Shown piece after piece: positions 24,778 through 32,817 of a DNA stretch of 64,000 bases. Both the position numbers and the translations under genes were made by a program. Numbering within the stretch: position 1 is the stretch's first letter; every line of letters begins with the position of its first letter. Source of the stretch: Micromonospora inositola (lineage in GTDB: Bacteria > Actinomycetota > Actinomycetes > Mycobacteriales > Micromonosporaceae); contig NZ_LT607754.1 of NCBI RefSeq assembly GCF_900090285.1, positions 5,606,001-5,670,000 on the forward strand, in the 5' to 3' direction. The notes beneath the pieces are model-generated. The model did no database searches. It was not told the DNA's origin and was given only the letters and a program-made list of their open reading frames with translations.

Positions 24778-25509
24778 ATGCCGACCCGGATCAGCTGCGA
24801 GGTCCGCGACGAGTCGCCGGTCACCCTCGTACGGCTGGCGGGTGCGCTCGACCTGGCGACCATGCGCACGGTGCACACCGTGCTCGACCGCTGCCTCACC
24901 GCCCAGCCGGACGCCCTGGTGGTCGACCTGGCCGAGGTCGACGTCACCGACCGGCTGGCGCTCTCCGTCTTCGCCGCCGCCGCGCGGCGGGCCGCCGACT
25001 GGCCCGCGGTGCCGATCGTGCTCTGCGCCCCGCCGCCGGCTGCCGCGGCCTGGCTCGCCGAGACGACCGCGTGCCGGGTGGTGCCGGTGCGGCCGGACTG
25101 CGCCGAGGCCACCGCGCTGGCCGGCGCGTCGGCGGCGCCGCGGCTGCGGGCCCGGCTGGAGCCGGTCGCCGGCGCCTGCCGGCGGGCGCGGGAGCTGGTC
25201 ACCGAGGCCTGCGGGCGATGGAACATCCCCGAGCTGACCGGCCCGGCCTCGCTGGTGCTGACCGAGCTGGTGAGCAACGTGGTCCGGCACGCCGGCACGC
25301 CGATGCAGGTGACGGTGACCCTGCGGCGGCCGTACCTCCAGGTGGCCGTGATGGACGGCAGTCGGGTCGCGGCGCGGGCCGCGACCGGGCAGGACCTGCG
25401 GGCAGAGGGGGGCCGAGGACTGCTGCTGGTCCGCGAGCTGACCCAGCGCTGGGGCAGCGCGCCGACGGGTGACGGCAAGGTCGTCTGGGCGATGCTACCG
25501 GCGAACTGA
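24778..25509 (+). CDS. STAS domain fused to an RsbW-type HATPase (serine kinase-like) domain
   Basis: The 243-aa protein fuses two partner-switching modules that are normally separate. Residues about 1-110 are a STAS (anti-anti-sigma) domain: ISCEVRDESPVTLVRLAGALDLAT and ALVVDLAEVDVTDRLALSVF. The usual Asp-Ser-Ser-Gly phosphosite is replaced by DRLALS. Residues about 135-243 are an RsbW/SpoIIAB-like ATPase with an N box LTELVSNVVRHAG (161-173), a DxG-type G1 box VMDGSR and the G2 box GGRGLLLV. The fusion might act in cis as a sensor or self-contained switch. A sigma-STAS fusion lies 2.1 kb away on the other strand, so the two could be cognate. Confidence 0.85.
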   Translation: MPTRISCEVRDESPVTLVRLAGALDLATMRTVHTVLDRCLTAQPDALVVDLAEVDVTDRLALSVFAAAARRAADWPAVPIVLCAPPPAAAAWLAETTACRVVPVRPDCAEATALAGASAAPRLRARLEPVAGACRRARELVTEACGRWNIPELTGPASLVLTELVSNVVRHAGTPMQVTVTLRRPYLQVAVMDGSRVAARAATGQDLRAEGGRGLLLVRELTQRWGSAPTGDGKVVWAMLPAN

Positions 25510-25596
25510 CCGAATTTTCCGCTCTCGCCTGGTTTTATGGGCAAGGGGCCGGGTAGGCGTGCCCGTCCTTTCTGTCGTCACGACGGGGTGAGAGAT

Positions 25597-27597
25597 ATGC
25601 CGAAGCGGGTAGTCACGGAGCCGGCACGAGACCGGGGGCCCGCGATCCTCGCGCCCGCCCGGTTCGGCGGCTATCCCGGCCCGGTCCGGACCGCCATCAG
25701 AGGCAGTTCGCTGCTCAAGCTGCTGGGTACGACAGACGCCAAGCTGATCGGTCTGCTCTATCTGGTGACGTCATTCGTCTTCTTCCTGATCGGCGGGGTG
25801 CTGGCGCTGCTGCTGCGGGCCGAGCTGGCCCAACCGGGCATGCAGTTCCTCTCCCCCGAGCAGTACAACCAGGCGTTCACCATGCACGGCACGATCATGC
25901 TGCTGTTCTTCGCCACCCCGCTGGTGTTCGCCTTCGGCAACTACATCGTCCCGCTCCAGATCGGCGCCCCGGACGTCTCGTTCCCCCGGCTGAACGCCTT
26001 GGCGTACTGGATGTATCTGTTCGGCGGGTCGATACTCATGGCCAGCTTCTTCACCCCGGGTGGCGCGGCGGACTTCGGCTGGTTCGCGTACACGCCGTTG
26101 AGCCTGTCCCAGCACAGCCCGGGCGTCGGCGGAAACATGTGGATCGTCGGGCTGGCCCTCTCCGGCCTCGGCACGATCCTGGGCGCGGTCAACATGATCA
26201 CCACGATCATCACCCTGCGCGCCCCCGGGATGACCATGTTCCGGATGCCGATCTTCACCTGGAACCTGCTGCTCACCAGCGTGCTGGTGATCTTCATCTT
26301 CCCGCTGCTGGCGGCGGCGCTCTTCGCGCTGGCGTCGGACCGGATCCTGCACTCGCACGTCTACGACCCGACCACCGGCGGGCCGATGCTCTGGCAGCAT
26401 CTGTTCTGGTTCTTCGGCCATCCCGAGGTCTACGTCGTGGCGCTGCCGTTCTTCGGCATCATCTCCGAGATCATCCCGGTGTTCGCCCGCAAGCCGATCT
26501 TCGGCTACACCGGTATCGTGCTCGCCACCATCGCGATCACCGTGCTGTCGATGACCGTGTGGGCGCACCACATGTTCGGCACCGGCCAGGTGCTGCTGCC
26601 GTTCTTCAGCATCCTGAGCTACCTCATCGCGGTGCCGACCGGGGTGAAGTTCTTCAACTGGATCGGCACCATGTGGAAGGGGCAGCTCACCTTCGAGACG
26701 CCGATGCTCTTCGCCATCGGCTTCCTGACCACCTTCCTGCTCGGCGGCCTGACCGGGGTGCTGCTGGCCAGCCCGCCGGCGGACTTCCACACCACCGACA
26801 CCTACTTCGTGGTGGCGCACTTCCACTACGTGCTCTTCGGCACAATCGTCTTCGCCGCCTTCGGCGGGGCCTACTTCTGGTTCCCGAAGATGACCGGGCG
26901 GCTGCTCGACGAACGCCTGGGCAAGGCGCACTTCTGGACCATGTTCGTCGGCTTCCACATGACCTTCCTGGTCCAGCACTGGCTGGGCAACGAGGGCATG
27001 CCCCGGCGGTACGCCGACTATCTGCCCACCGACGGGTTCACCACGCTCAACGCGATCTCCAGCATCGGGTCGTTCATCCTGGGCGCGTCCACGCTGTTCT
27101 TCATCTACAACGTCTGGAAGTCCTGGCGGTACGGCACGATGGTCTCCGTCGACGACCCGTGGGGCTTCGGCAACTCCCTGGAGTGGGCCACCACCTGCCC
27201 GCCGCCGCTGCGCAACTTCGACCGGATGCCCCGGATCCGCTCCGAGCGTCCCGCCTTCGACGCCAAGTACGGGCGGCTCGTCGCCGACCTCGGCCGGGAC
27301 CTGCCGCAGCGCACCACCAAGCCGCCACAGCGCTTCGCCGAGGAGCTGCATCTCGAGCCGCGCGTCCCCGAGTCGCCGGCCGCCGAGGGGGCGCACGGCG
27401 CGCGCAGGGCCGTCGAGTACCACCCCACGCCGCAGTCCGGCGCCCGCCCGGTGGAGGTCCCGGAGCCGGAACAGATTCGCCGGCCCAGCTTCGAGCAGAC
27501 CGACGCCCCGGCGGAGGAAGAAGAGCACGCCGAGCGGGCTCCGGAGAACGAGCGCTGGCGCCACCCGCACCGCCGCGATGACACCGAGGAGCACTGA
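25597..27597 (+). CDS. ctaD: Cytochrome c oxidase (aa3-type) subunit I
   Basis: The 666-aa protein is the catalytic subunit of the respiratory haem-copper oxidase and reduces O2 at the membrane. Haem and copper ligands are in place: [29 protein letters not shown] (His-Tyr CuB crosslink), [10 protein letters not shown] and [12 protein letters not shown], across twelve membrane helices. The C-terminal 110 residues are an unusual hydrophilic Pro/Glu-rich tail (ending [16 protein letters not shown]). No subunit II or III, CtaC, QcrABC or assembly gene is adjacent, although such genes are usually grouped in actinobacteria. It may therefore be a second copy supplying an alternative oxidase. A 14-bp terminator hairpin follows. 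Confidence 0.95.
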   Translation: MPKRVVTEPARDRGPAILAPARFGGYPGPVRTAIRGSSLLKLLGTTDAKLIGLLYLVTSFVFFLIGGVLALLLRAELAQPGMQFLSPEQYNQAFTMHGTIMLLFFATPLVFAFGNYIVPLQIGAPDVSFPRLNALAYWMYLFGGSILMASFFTPGGAADFGWFAYTPLSLSQHSPGVGGNMWIVGLALSGLGTILGAVNMITTIITLRAPGMTMFRMPIFTWNLLLTSVLVIFIFPLLAAALFALASDRILHSHVYDPTTGGPMLWQHLFWFFGHPEVYVVALPFFGIISEIIPVFARKPIFGYTGIVLATIAITVLSMTVWAHHMFGTGQVLLPFFSILSYLIAVPTGVKFFNWIGTMWKGQLTFETPMLFAIGFLTTFLLGGLTGVLLASPPADFHTTDTYFVVAHFHYVLFGTIVFAAFGGAYFWFPKMTGRLLDERLGKAHFWTMFVGFHMTFLVQHWLGNEGMPRRYADYLPTDGFTTLNAISSIGSFILGASTLFFIYNVWKSWRYGTMVSVDDPWGFGNSLEWATTCPPPLRNFDRMPRIRSERPAFDAKYGRLVADLGRDLPQRTTKPPQRFAEELHLEPRVPESPAAEGAHGARRAVEYHPTPQSGARPVEVPEPEQIRRPSFEQTDAPAEEEEHAERAPENERWRHPHRRDDTEEH

Positions 27598-27609
27598 CCG
27601 GTACGCGAC

Positions 27610-27641
27610 GCAGGGCCGGCGCCTGACGGCGCCGGCCCTGC
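27610..27641 (+). terminator. Hairpin terminator downstream of ctaD
   Basis: GCAGGGCCGGCGCC pairs perfectly with 27628-27641 (14 bp) around a TGAC loop, beginning 12 bases after the ctaD stop. It may also serve the sigma-STAS gene ending at 27693 on the opposite strand. A T run is absent, as is usual here. Confidence 0.85.
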
Positions 27642-27692
27642 ATGTCGTCGGCCGAGTTGGTGCCGGCCTTGGTGCCCGGCGTCCGGGACGGA

Positions 27693-28829
27693 CTACTCGG
27701 CGTTGGCCGCTAGACCGGCCGCGCTGAGCGAGCGGCGCACGGCGGGCTGGACCCTGGTCAGCCGCAGCGGCACTCCCGTGCGGGCCGCGGCGTCCCGGCC
27801 GGCCATCAGCGCGGCGATCCCGCCCGCGTCGACGCCGCCCGCGCCGACCAGGTCCACCACCACCTCGCTGGGCTGCCCGGTCACCGCCTCCAGCATCGCC
27901 CGGCGCAACTGGTCCGCGCCGTCCCGGTCGACGTCGCTGCCGACCTCGACGACCACCCGGTCGCCGTTCTGCCGCACCGAGATCCTCGTCTTCACCGGCT
28001 CCGACTCGGCGGCCCCGTTCTGCCATGGCGGCGGGGCGTCGGCGAGCATCGCCTGGCGCAGCCAGGTCAGCGCCCGGGACAGCAGCCGGGACACGTGCAT
28101 CTGGGAGATGCCGAACCGGGCGGCGATCTCCGCCTGCGTCTGGTTGCCGTAGAAGCGCATCGCGAGGATCCGCCGCTCCCGCCAGGGCAGCCGGTGTAGC
28201 AGCCCGCTGACGGTCACCCGGTCGTCCACCGATTCCAGCGCGTTGTCCGACTCGCCGACCAGGTCGCCGAACTCGGCGGAACTCTCCCCGCCGACCGGCG
28301 CGTTGAGCGAGGCCGGGCTGTAACCCGCGGCCGACTCCAGCGCGGCGAGGATCTCCTCCTCCGGGGTCTCCAGCCGTTGGGCCAGCTCGGCCACCGTGGG
28401 CGCCCGGGACAACTCGCTGGTCAGCGCCGCCGTCGCCTGCCCCACCTCCAGGATCAGGTCGCGCAGCCGGCGGGGCACGTGCACGCCCCAGGTGCGGTCC
28501 CGGAAGTGCCGTTTGATCTCACCGACGATGGTGATCGCCGCGTACGCGGTGAAGGACCCCCGTTCCGGGTCGTACCGGTCGACGGCGTTGACCAGGCCGA
28601 GGCGGGCCACCTGCTCCAGATCCTCCAGCGGTTCCCCCCGACCCCGGTAGCGGCGGGCCAACCGCCCGGCGAAGGGCAGCGCGAAGCGGACCAGGTCGTC
28701 CCGTGCCTCCTGCCGCCGCTCCGGCGGCAGGCCTTCGATCCGTGCCGCGTACGCCAGCGCCGCCGCGTCGAGGTCCTCCAGGCCCCGATCGGTGGGTGGT
28801 GGTGTGGTTGTGGTGGTCTGTCCGAACAT
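27693..28829 (-). CDS. Alternative (SigB/SigF-type) sigma factor fused to a C-terminal STAS domain
   Basis: This 378-aa protein joins a group-3 sigma-70 factor to an anti-sigma antagonist. Sigma region 2 is at about 45-115 (RYRGRGEPLEDLEQVARLGL, SFTAYAAITIVGEIKRHFRD), region 3 follows (LSRAPTVAELAQRL), and region 4 helix-turn-helix is at 215-262 (QTQAEIAARFGISQMHVSRLLSRAL). Residues about 282-378 are a STAS domain (EVVVDLVGAGGVDAGGIAAL). Its usual phosphoserine motif DSSG reads DAGG, so it should not be phosphorylated. A sigma factor carrying its own antagonist could resist an RsbW-like anti-sigma factor. A SigB-like promoter pattern lies upstream, and the STAS-HATPase fusion is encoded 2 kb away. 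Confidence 0.9.
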   Translation of the reverse strand: MFGQTTTTTPPPTDRGLEDLDAAALAYAARIEGLPPERRQEARDDLVRFALPFAGRLARRYRGRGEPLEDLEQVARLGLVNAVDRYDPERGSFTAYAAITIVGEIKRHFRDRTWGVHVPRRLRDLILEVGQATAALTSELSRAPTVAELAQRLETPEEEILAALESAAGYSPASLNAPVGGESSAEFGDLVGESDNALESVDDRVTVSGLLHRLPWRERRILAMRFYGNQTQAEIAARFGISQMHVSRLLSRALTWLRQAMLADAPPPWQNGAAESEPVKTRISVRQNGDRVVVEVGSDVDRDGADQLRRAMLEAVTGQPSEVVVDLVGAGGVDAGGIAALMAGRDAAARTGVPLRLTRVQPAVRRSLSAAGLAANAE

Positions 28830-28849
28830 CCGCGCCTCCCTCAGGAAGG

Positions 28850-28871
28850 TCCCCCGCCCGGATTGGGAAAC
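28850..28871 (-). promoter_or_regulatory. Candidate SigB/SigF-type promoter for the sigma-STAS gene
   Basis: On the minus strand GTTT is followed after 14 bases by GGGA, like the GTTT-N14/16-GGGTA promoter of actinobacterial SigB/SigF. It sits about 20 bases before the ATG, with GAGGGAGG between, so the 5' leader would be very short. If real, the fusion would activate itself. The match at the -10 is partial. Confidence 0.3.
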
Positions 28872-29093
28872 CGGTCATGCGCGTGGTCGGGCCACGCACC
28901 GGGCCGGAAGTGGGTTACGTGACTGGCACGCCAGGAGCGACGACAGCCCGCTGGACAGCGTCATCTGGCCGTCGCAGCGAGCGGTGTTCCCGCTCCGTAG
29001 GTACTCAATCACGGACCGCGGTTTCGCGAGGATGTTTCGGCAGGGTTGGTGCCGGCCGGCGTGGACCCGTCCGCCGGACGTGGCGGAATCCGG

Positions 29094-30536
29094 TCAGGAG
29101 ACCAGCAACCCCTGGTGGGCGCCGGTGTCCCGGAGCACGTCCACGGCCTCGGCGACGCGCAGCGGCGGCGGGACCGGCAGGTCGTACGGCTGGTTGCGCA
29201 ATACCTCGGTGGCACGCCGGGTCGGCACCGACGTGACCGGGTAGCCCCGCGCGGACCCCCGGTCCAGCGACCGCCGCCGACGCCCGAACGCGGCCACCGC
29301 CAGCCACTGCGGCAGGCCGGCCAGCGCCGGGGACCGGACGCCCGGCGGCTCGGGCAGCACGTCCACCGAGCTGAACGGCTCGCTGCCGGCGAGCCACCAC
29401 TCCACCCCCTCCACCCGGCGTCGGGTCGCGTTCTCGCACCAGTACGGCACCATCCCGGCCCGGACCACCTGCCACGGGTCGAGCAGCCGCCCGCACTCCA
29501 CCACCAGCCGGTCGCCGGTCTTGCCGGCCCACCGCAGCCAGCGCCGGTACAGGTCGGCCGTGGCGGCGCTGAGCGCGTCGGGCTGCGGGAAGAGCACCTG
29601 GTGCAGCGGATGGCCATGCCGGCCGGTCCAGTCCCGGGCGCTGAGTTCGAAACCGGACTCCACGCCGTGCTCGGCGTGCCCCTGCGGCGTGGAGACCTCC
29701 GGCGGCTCCCAGTGCGCCCCGTCGCCGCCCGCGGAGCGGAGCACCTGGCGCAGCGCGTGCGCGTCCGGGTGGAAGTCCACCGGTTCGAGGCCACTGGCCG
29801 GGGAGCCGACCTGGAAGCTGTGGCCCCGACCCTCGTCGAGCACCGGCCAGGTGCGGGCGTCGCGCAGCAGCAGCACCGCCGCGCCGGGTTCGAGCCGGTC
29901 GGCCAGGAACCGCCCGTACGCCGCCGGCAGCCGCCGCCAGTGCACCGCGAGGGTCACGGTGGCGCCGGCGAGGGCGCCCCGGCTGGCGGGGCAGTGGACC
30001 TGCCGGACGTGCACGTCGGAGTTGCCGGCCAGCAGGCGGGCGGCCAGCGCGGCGCCGTGGTCGAGGGCGGCGCGCGGCCGGTCGACCGCGCCCCGGGTCC
30101 AGTGCGCGGTCAGCTCGAAGGAGGCCGGCAACCAGGGCACGCCCAGCGCCACCGCCAGGTGCGCGGCGGAGCCGTGCGCCGAGCCGAGCACCAGCCCGGG
30201 GTAGCGCCGCCGGGGGTACTGGTCGACGATCCAGCGGGCCACCCGCTCGGCGTCCACCTCGGCGGTCTGGGCGGGGGTGAGGGCGACCCGTCCGACGGCC
30301 CGGGCCGCCGCGGCCCGGCGGACCGGCTCCGGGGCGCCGGTGAAGCGGGACAGCGGGGTCGGGTGCCCGAGGTCGCCGCAGTCGTCGCCGCGCAGCGCCC
30401 GAGCGGTCGCCGCGACCAGGACCCGGGCGGTGCTGCCCGCCGCCACGACCCGGTCGCCGGCCAGCCCGGCGCCCTCCGCCGTGAGCCCCACCTGCACCTT
30501 CGGCACCGGCCCCACCTTGCCTCGTTCGCTCACCAC
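29094..30536 (-). CDS. Large hypothetical protein (480 aa) of unknown function
   Basis: The frame is long, has high third-position GC and appears intact, but I recognise no family. The N-terminal half reads like an alpha/beta domain with VVAAGSTARVLVAATARALRG and LVLGSAHGSAAHLAVALGVPWLP. The C-terminal half has mixed helices with Trp-rich segments (RLLDPWQVVRAGMVPYWCEN, VEWWLAGSEPF), and there is no signal peptide or membrane segment. The start could be the ATG at 30536 or the GTG at 30533. It is alone on its strand between the sigma-STAS gene and the CDGSH gene, with no obvious operon partner. Potential Asp/His metal ligands such as FELTAHW and VDFHPDAH are present but not diagnostic. Confidence 0.75.
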   Translation of the reverse strand: MVSERGKVGPVPKVQVGLTAEGAGLAGDRVVAAGSTARVLVAATARALRGDDCGDLGHPTPLSRFTGAPEPVRRAAAARAVGRVALTPAQTAEVDAERVARWIVDQYPRRRYPGLVLGSAHGSAAHLAVALGVPWLPASFELTAHWTRGAVDRPRAALDHGAALAARLLAGNSDVHVRQVHCPASRGALAGATVTLAVHWRRLPAAYGRFLADRLEPGAAVLLLRDARTWPVLDEGRGHSFQVGSPASGLEPVDFHPDAHALRQVLRSAGGDGAHWEPPEVSTPQGHAEHGVESGFELSARDWTGRHGHPLHQVLFPQPDALSAATADLYRRWLRWAGKTGDRLVVECGRLLDPWQVVRAGMVPYWCENATRRRVEGVEWWLAGSEPFSSVDVLPEPPGVRSPALAGLPQWLAVAAFGRRRRSLDRGSARGYPVTSVPTRRATEVLRNQPYDLPVPPPLRVAEAVDVLRDTGAHQGLLVS

Positions 30537-30678
30537 GCGGCCCGGCTTCCCGTCCCTATGCGGTCTAAACGGGGCATCCCCCCACGGGAAGGATCAATCC
30601 TCGGGTGCGCGGCGGCCGGGCGATCCGGACGCACCGGACCCACCCGCGCCCTGTCGCCGGGTTCCGCCTCAGGGGGCG

Positions 30679-30702
30679 GAAACCCCTGCTGGACGGGGTT
30701 TC
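30679..30702. promoter_or_regulatory. Inverted repeat upstream of the CDGSH gene
   Basis: GAAACCCC and GGGGTTTC form an 8-bp perfect inverted repeat with an 8-base spacer. The second arm contains the GTTT of a SigB-like promoter pattern (GTTT-N15-GGGC). It could be a repressor operator or an RNA hairpin in a longer leader; it lies 31 bases before the start codon. Confidence 0.35.
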
Positions 30703-30732
30703 GGCGACACCCGGGCGGGCACTTCACCGGCC

Positions 30733-30948
30733 ATGCGCGAGGACGAGGCGAGCACCGCGGCGGCGACCATCACCCCCTACCAGGACGGCCCGCTGCTGGT
30801 CCGGGGCGACTTCGCCCTCGTCAGGACCATCGAGTCGCGCCGTGGCACGGTTGCCCTCTGCCGATGCGGCAAATCGGCACTCAAGCCCTTCTGCGACGGC
30901 ACCCACAAGGCGATCAACTTCCGCGCACCCACCCACCGCGAACCCTGA
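30733..30948 (+). CDS. CDGSH-type iron-sulfur domain protein (mitoNEET-like)
   Basis: The 71-aa protein carries a single CDGSH domain whose 2Fe-2S binding sequence CRCGKSALKPFCDGTH (residues about 43-58) matches the consensus C-x-C-x2-(S/T)-x3-P-x-C-D-G-(S/T/A)-H exactly. These proteins are thought to handle redox or cluster transfer; a bacterial role is not settled. The ATG at 30733 has no clear Shine-Dalgarno. It may be leaderless behind a GTTT...GGGC pattern (30699 to about 30721) that resembles a SigB-type promoter. The gene converges on the pyruvate-oxidase-like operon. Confidence 0.88.
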   Translation: MREDEASTAAATITPYQDGPLLVRGDFALVRTIESRRGTVALCRCGKSALKPFCDGTHKAINFRAPTHREP

Positions 30949-31053
30949 CCCGCGACGTCGGCAGCGGGGCGGGACCGTGACGGCGGTCCGGTGCGGAGGA
31001 CTGGGGCTTCCCAGGCGATGGTGATCTCCCGGAAGTTGCCCTGGCCAGCACCC

Positions 31054-32817
31054 CTAAACGAGGTCCTCGGCCTCCACGCTCACCTGGGCCTCGAACATCT
31101 TCTCGCGGACCCGCCGGGCGGCCTCCCCGTCGGCGAACACCCCGCGCAGGTCGGCCAGCGCGGGCTCCGGCGGGTTCAGCGGCACGGCGGGATCGACCAC
31201 CGCCTCCAGCACGCTGGGCCGGTCCGCCGCGAGCACCTCGTCCCAGGCCGGGCCGACCAGCTCCGGCCGGTCGACCCGGACACCGTGCAGGCCGAGCAGC
31301 CGGGCCCAACCGGCGTACGGCACGTCCGGTCGCCGGTCACCCAGCTCGCCGGTCGGCCGCCGCCCGCCGCCCATCCCCGAGTGGTCCCGGTTGTTCAGCA
31401 CCAGGATCACCAGCCGCGGGTCCCGCCACTCCCGCCAGTGGTGCGCCACGGTGATCAGCTCGGCCAGTCCGTTGAGCTGCATCGCGCCGTCGCCGAGCAG
31501 GGCGAGCACCGGCTCGTCCGGACGGGCCAGCTTGGCGGCGACCGCGTACGGCAGGGCGCAGCCCATCGAGCCGAGCGTCCCGCAGAGCTGCGCGCGGACG
31601 CCCGGGGGCAGCTCCAGGTGCCGGGCGTACCAGTAGAGGACCGAGCCGACGTCGACCGCGACCGAGCCGTCCCGGGGCACCCGGGCGGAGAGCTCGTGGA
31701 GCACGAGCTGCGGGTTGACCGGCTCGGCCGAGGCGGCGGCCCGGTCGGCCGCGGCCTGCCGCCAGCGGTCCACCGAGCTCTCGACGACGCCCCGCCACTG
31801 CTGGTTGGGCCGGTCGGCGACCCGGCCCAGCAGCGCGGCCAGGGTGTCCGCGGCGTCGCCGACCAGCGGGACGTCCACCGGGTACCGGGTGCCGATCCGC
31901 CGTCCGTCGATGTCGATCTGGATCGTCCGCACCTGTCCCGGCATCGGGAAGTAGTCCGTCCACGGGTCGTTCGTGCCGACCAGCAGCAGGGTGTCGCAGC
32001 CCCCCATCAGCTGCGCGGCGGCGGTGGTGCCGACCTCGCCGAGAACCCCGGTGTGGAACGGCAGCCGCTCGTCCAGCACCGGTTTGCCGAGCAGCGAGGT
32101 GGCCACCCCGGCGCCGAGCCGGTTTGCCAGCGCCACGATCTGGTCGGCGGCGGCGTGCCCGCCCTGGCCGACCAGGATCGCCACCCGCTGGCCGCCGGCG
32201 AGCAGCGACGCGGCGGCGTCCAGGTCGGCGTCGTGCGGCAGCACCCGGGCCAGCGGCTCGCCCGGGGTCGCGGTCAGCACCCCCGCGGTCTGCGGCAGCA
32301 GGTCCGGCACCGCGGCTTCCTGCAACGCGCGGGGCAGCACCACGCAGGTCGGGCTGCGGGTGGCGGCGGCGGTGCGGAACGCCTGGTCGAGCAGTGCGGG
32401 CACCTGCTCGGGCATCCGCCCGTACCGGACGAACTGGTTGCAGACGTCGCCGAACAGCCGGCTCAGCCCGATCTCCTCGTGCGCGCCGCCGAGTGGACCG
32501 GTGACGTCCTCGCCCACGATCGCCACCACCGGCTTGCTGTCCAGCTTGGCGTCGTAGAGGCCGTTGAGCAGGTGCACGGCGCTCGGCCCCTGGGTGGCGA
32601 GGCAGACCCCGATCTCGCCGGTGAACTTGGCGTGGCCGGTCGCCATGAAGGCGGCGGTCTCCTCGTGCCGGGCCGGAATGAACTGCGGGTCCCCGCCGGC
32701 GCGGTCCAGCGCGCCCACCAGGGGGGCGATGGCCTCCCCGGGGTAGCCGAAGGCCCGGGGCACCCGCCAGGCGCGCAGCCGCTCCACCACCAGGTCGGCG
32801 ACCGTCCGGTCAGCCAT
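31054..32817 (-). CDS. Thiamine-diphosphate-dependent enzyme, pyruvate oxidase/acetolactate synthase-like
   Basis: The 587-aa protein has the three-domain layout of ThDP enzymes. The Pyr domain has catalytic Glu in PARHEETAAFMATGHAKFTGE and GVCLATQGPSAVHLLNGL, a central Rossmann-like domain holds GGCDTLLLVGTNDPWTD, and the PP domain shows LGDGAMQLNGLAELITVAHH and LVLNNRDHSGMGGG, the GDG-x(25-30)-NN cofactor motif. The closest named families are pyruvate oxidase (PoxB) and quinone-dependent pyruvate dehydrogenase, which make acetate and CO2 for respiration. Acetolactate synthase is an alternative but lacks a regulatory-subunit partner here. The start overlaps by eight bases the end of the upstream Vms1-like gene, so translation is coupled. 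Confidence 0.87.
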   Translation of the reverse strand: MADRTVADLVVERLRAWRVPRAFGYPGEAIAPLVGALDRAGGDPQFIPARHEETAAFMATGHAKFTGEIGVCLATQGPSAVHLLNGLYDAKLDSKPVVAIVGEDVTGPLGGAHEEIGLSRLFGDVCNQFVRYGRMPEQVPALLDQAFRTAAATRSPTCVVLPRALQEAAVPDLLPQTAGVLTATPGEPLARVLPHDADLDAAASLLAGGQRVAILVGQGGHAAADQIVALANRLGAGVATSLLGKPVLDERLPFHTGVLGEVGTTAAAQLMGGCDTLLLVGTNDPWTDYFPMPGQVRTIQIDIDGRRIGTRYPVDVPLVGDAADTLAALLGRVADRPNQQWRGVVESSVDRWRQAAADRAAASAEPVNPQLVLHELSARVPRDGSVAVDVGSVLYWYARHLELPPGVRAQLCGTLGSMGCALPYAVAAKLARPDEPVLALLGDGAMQLNGLAELITVAHHWREWRDPRLVILVLNNRDHSGMGGGRRPTGELGDRRPDVPYAGWARLLGLHGVRVDRPELVGPAWDEVLAADRPSVLEAVVDPAVPLNPPEPALADLRGVFADGEAARRVREKMFEAQVSVEAEDLV

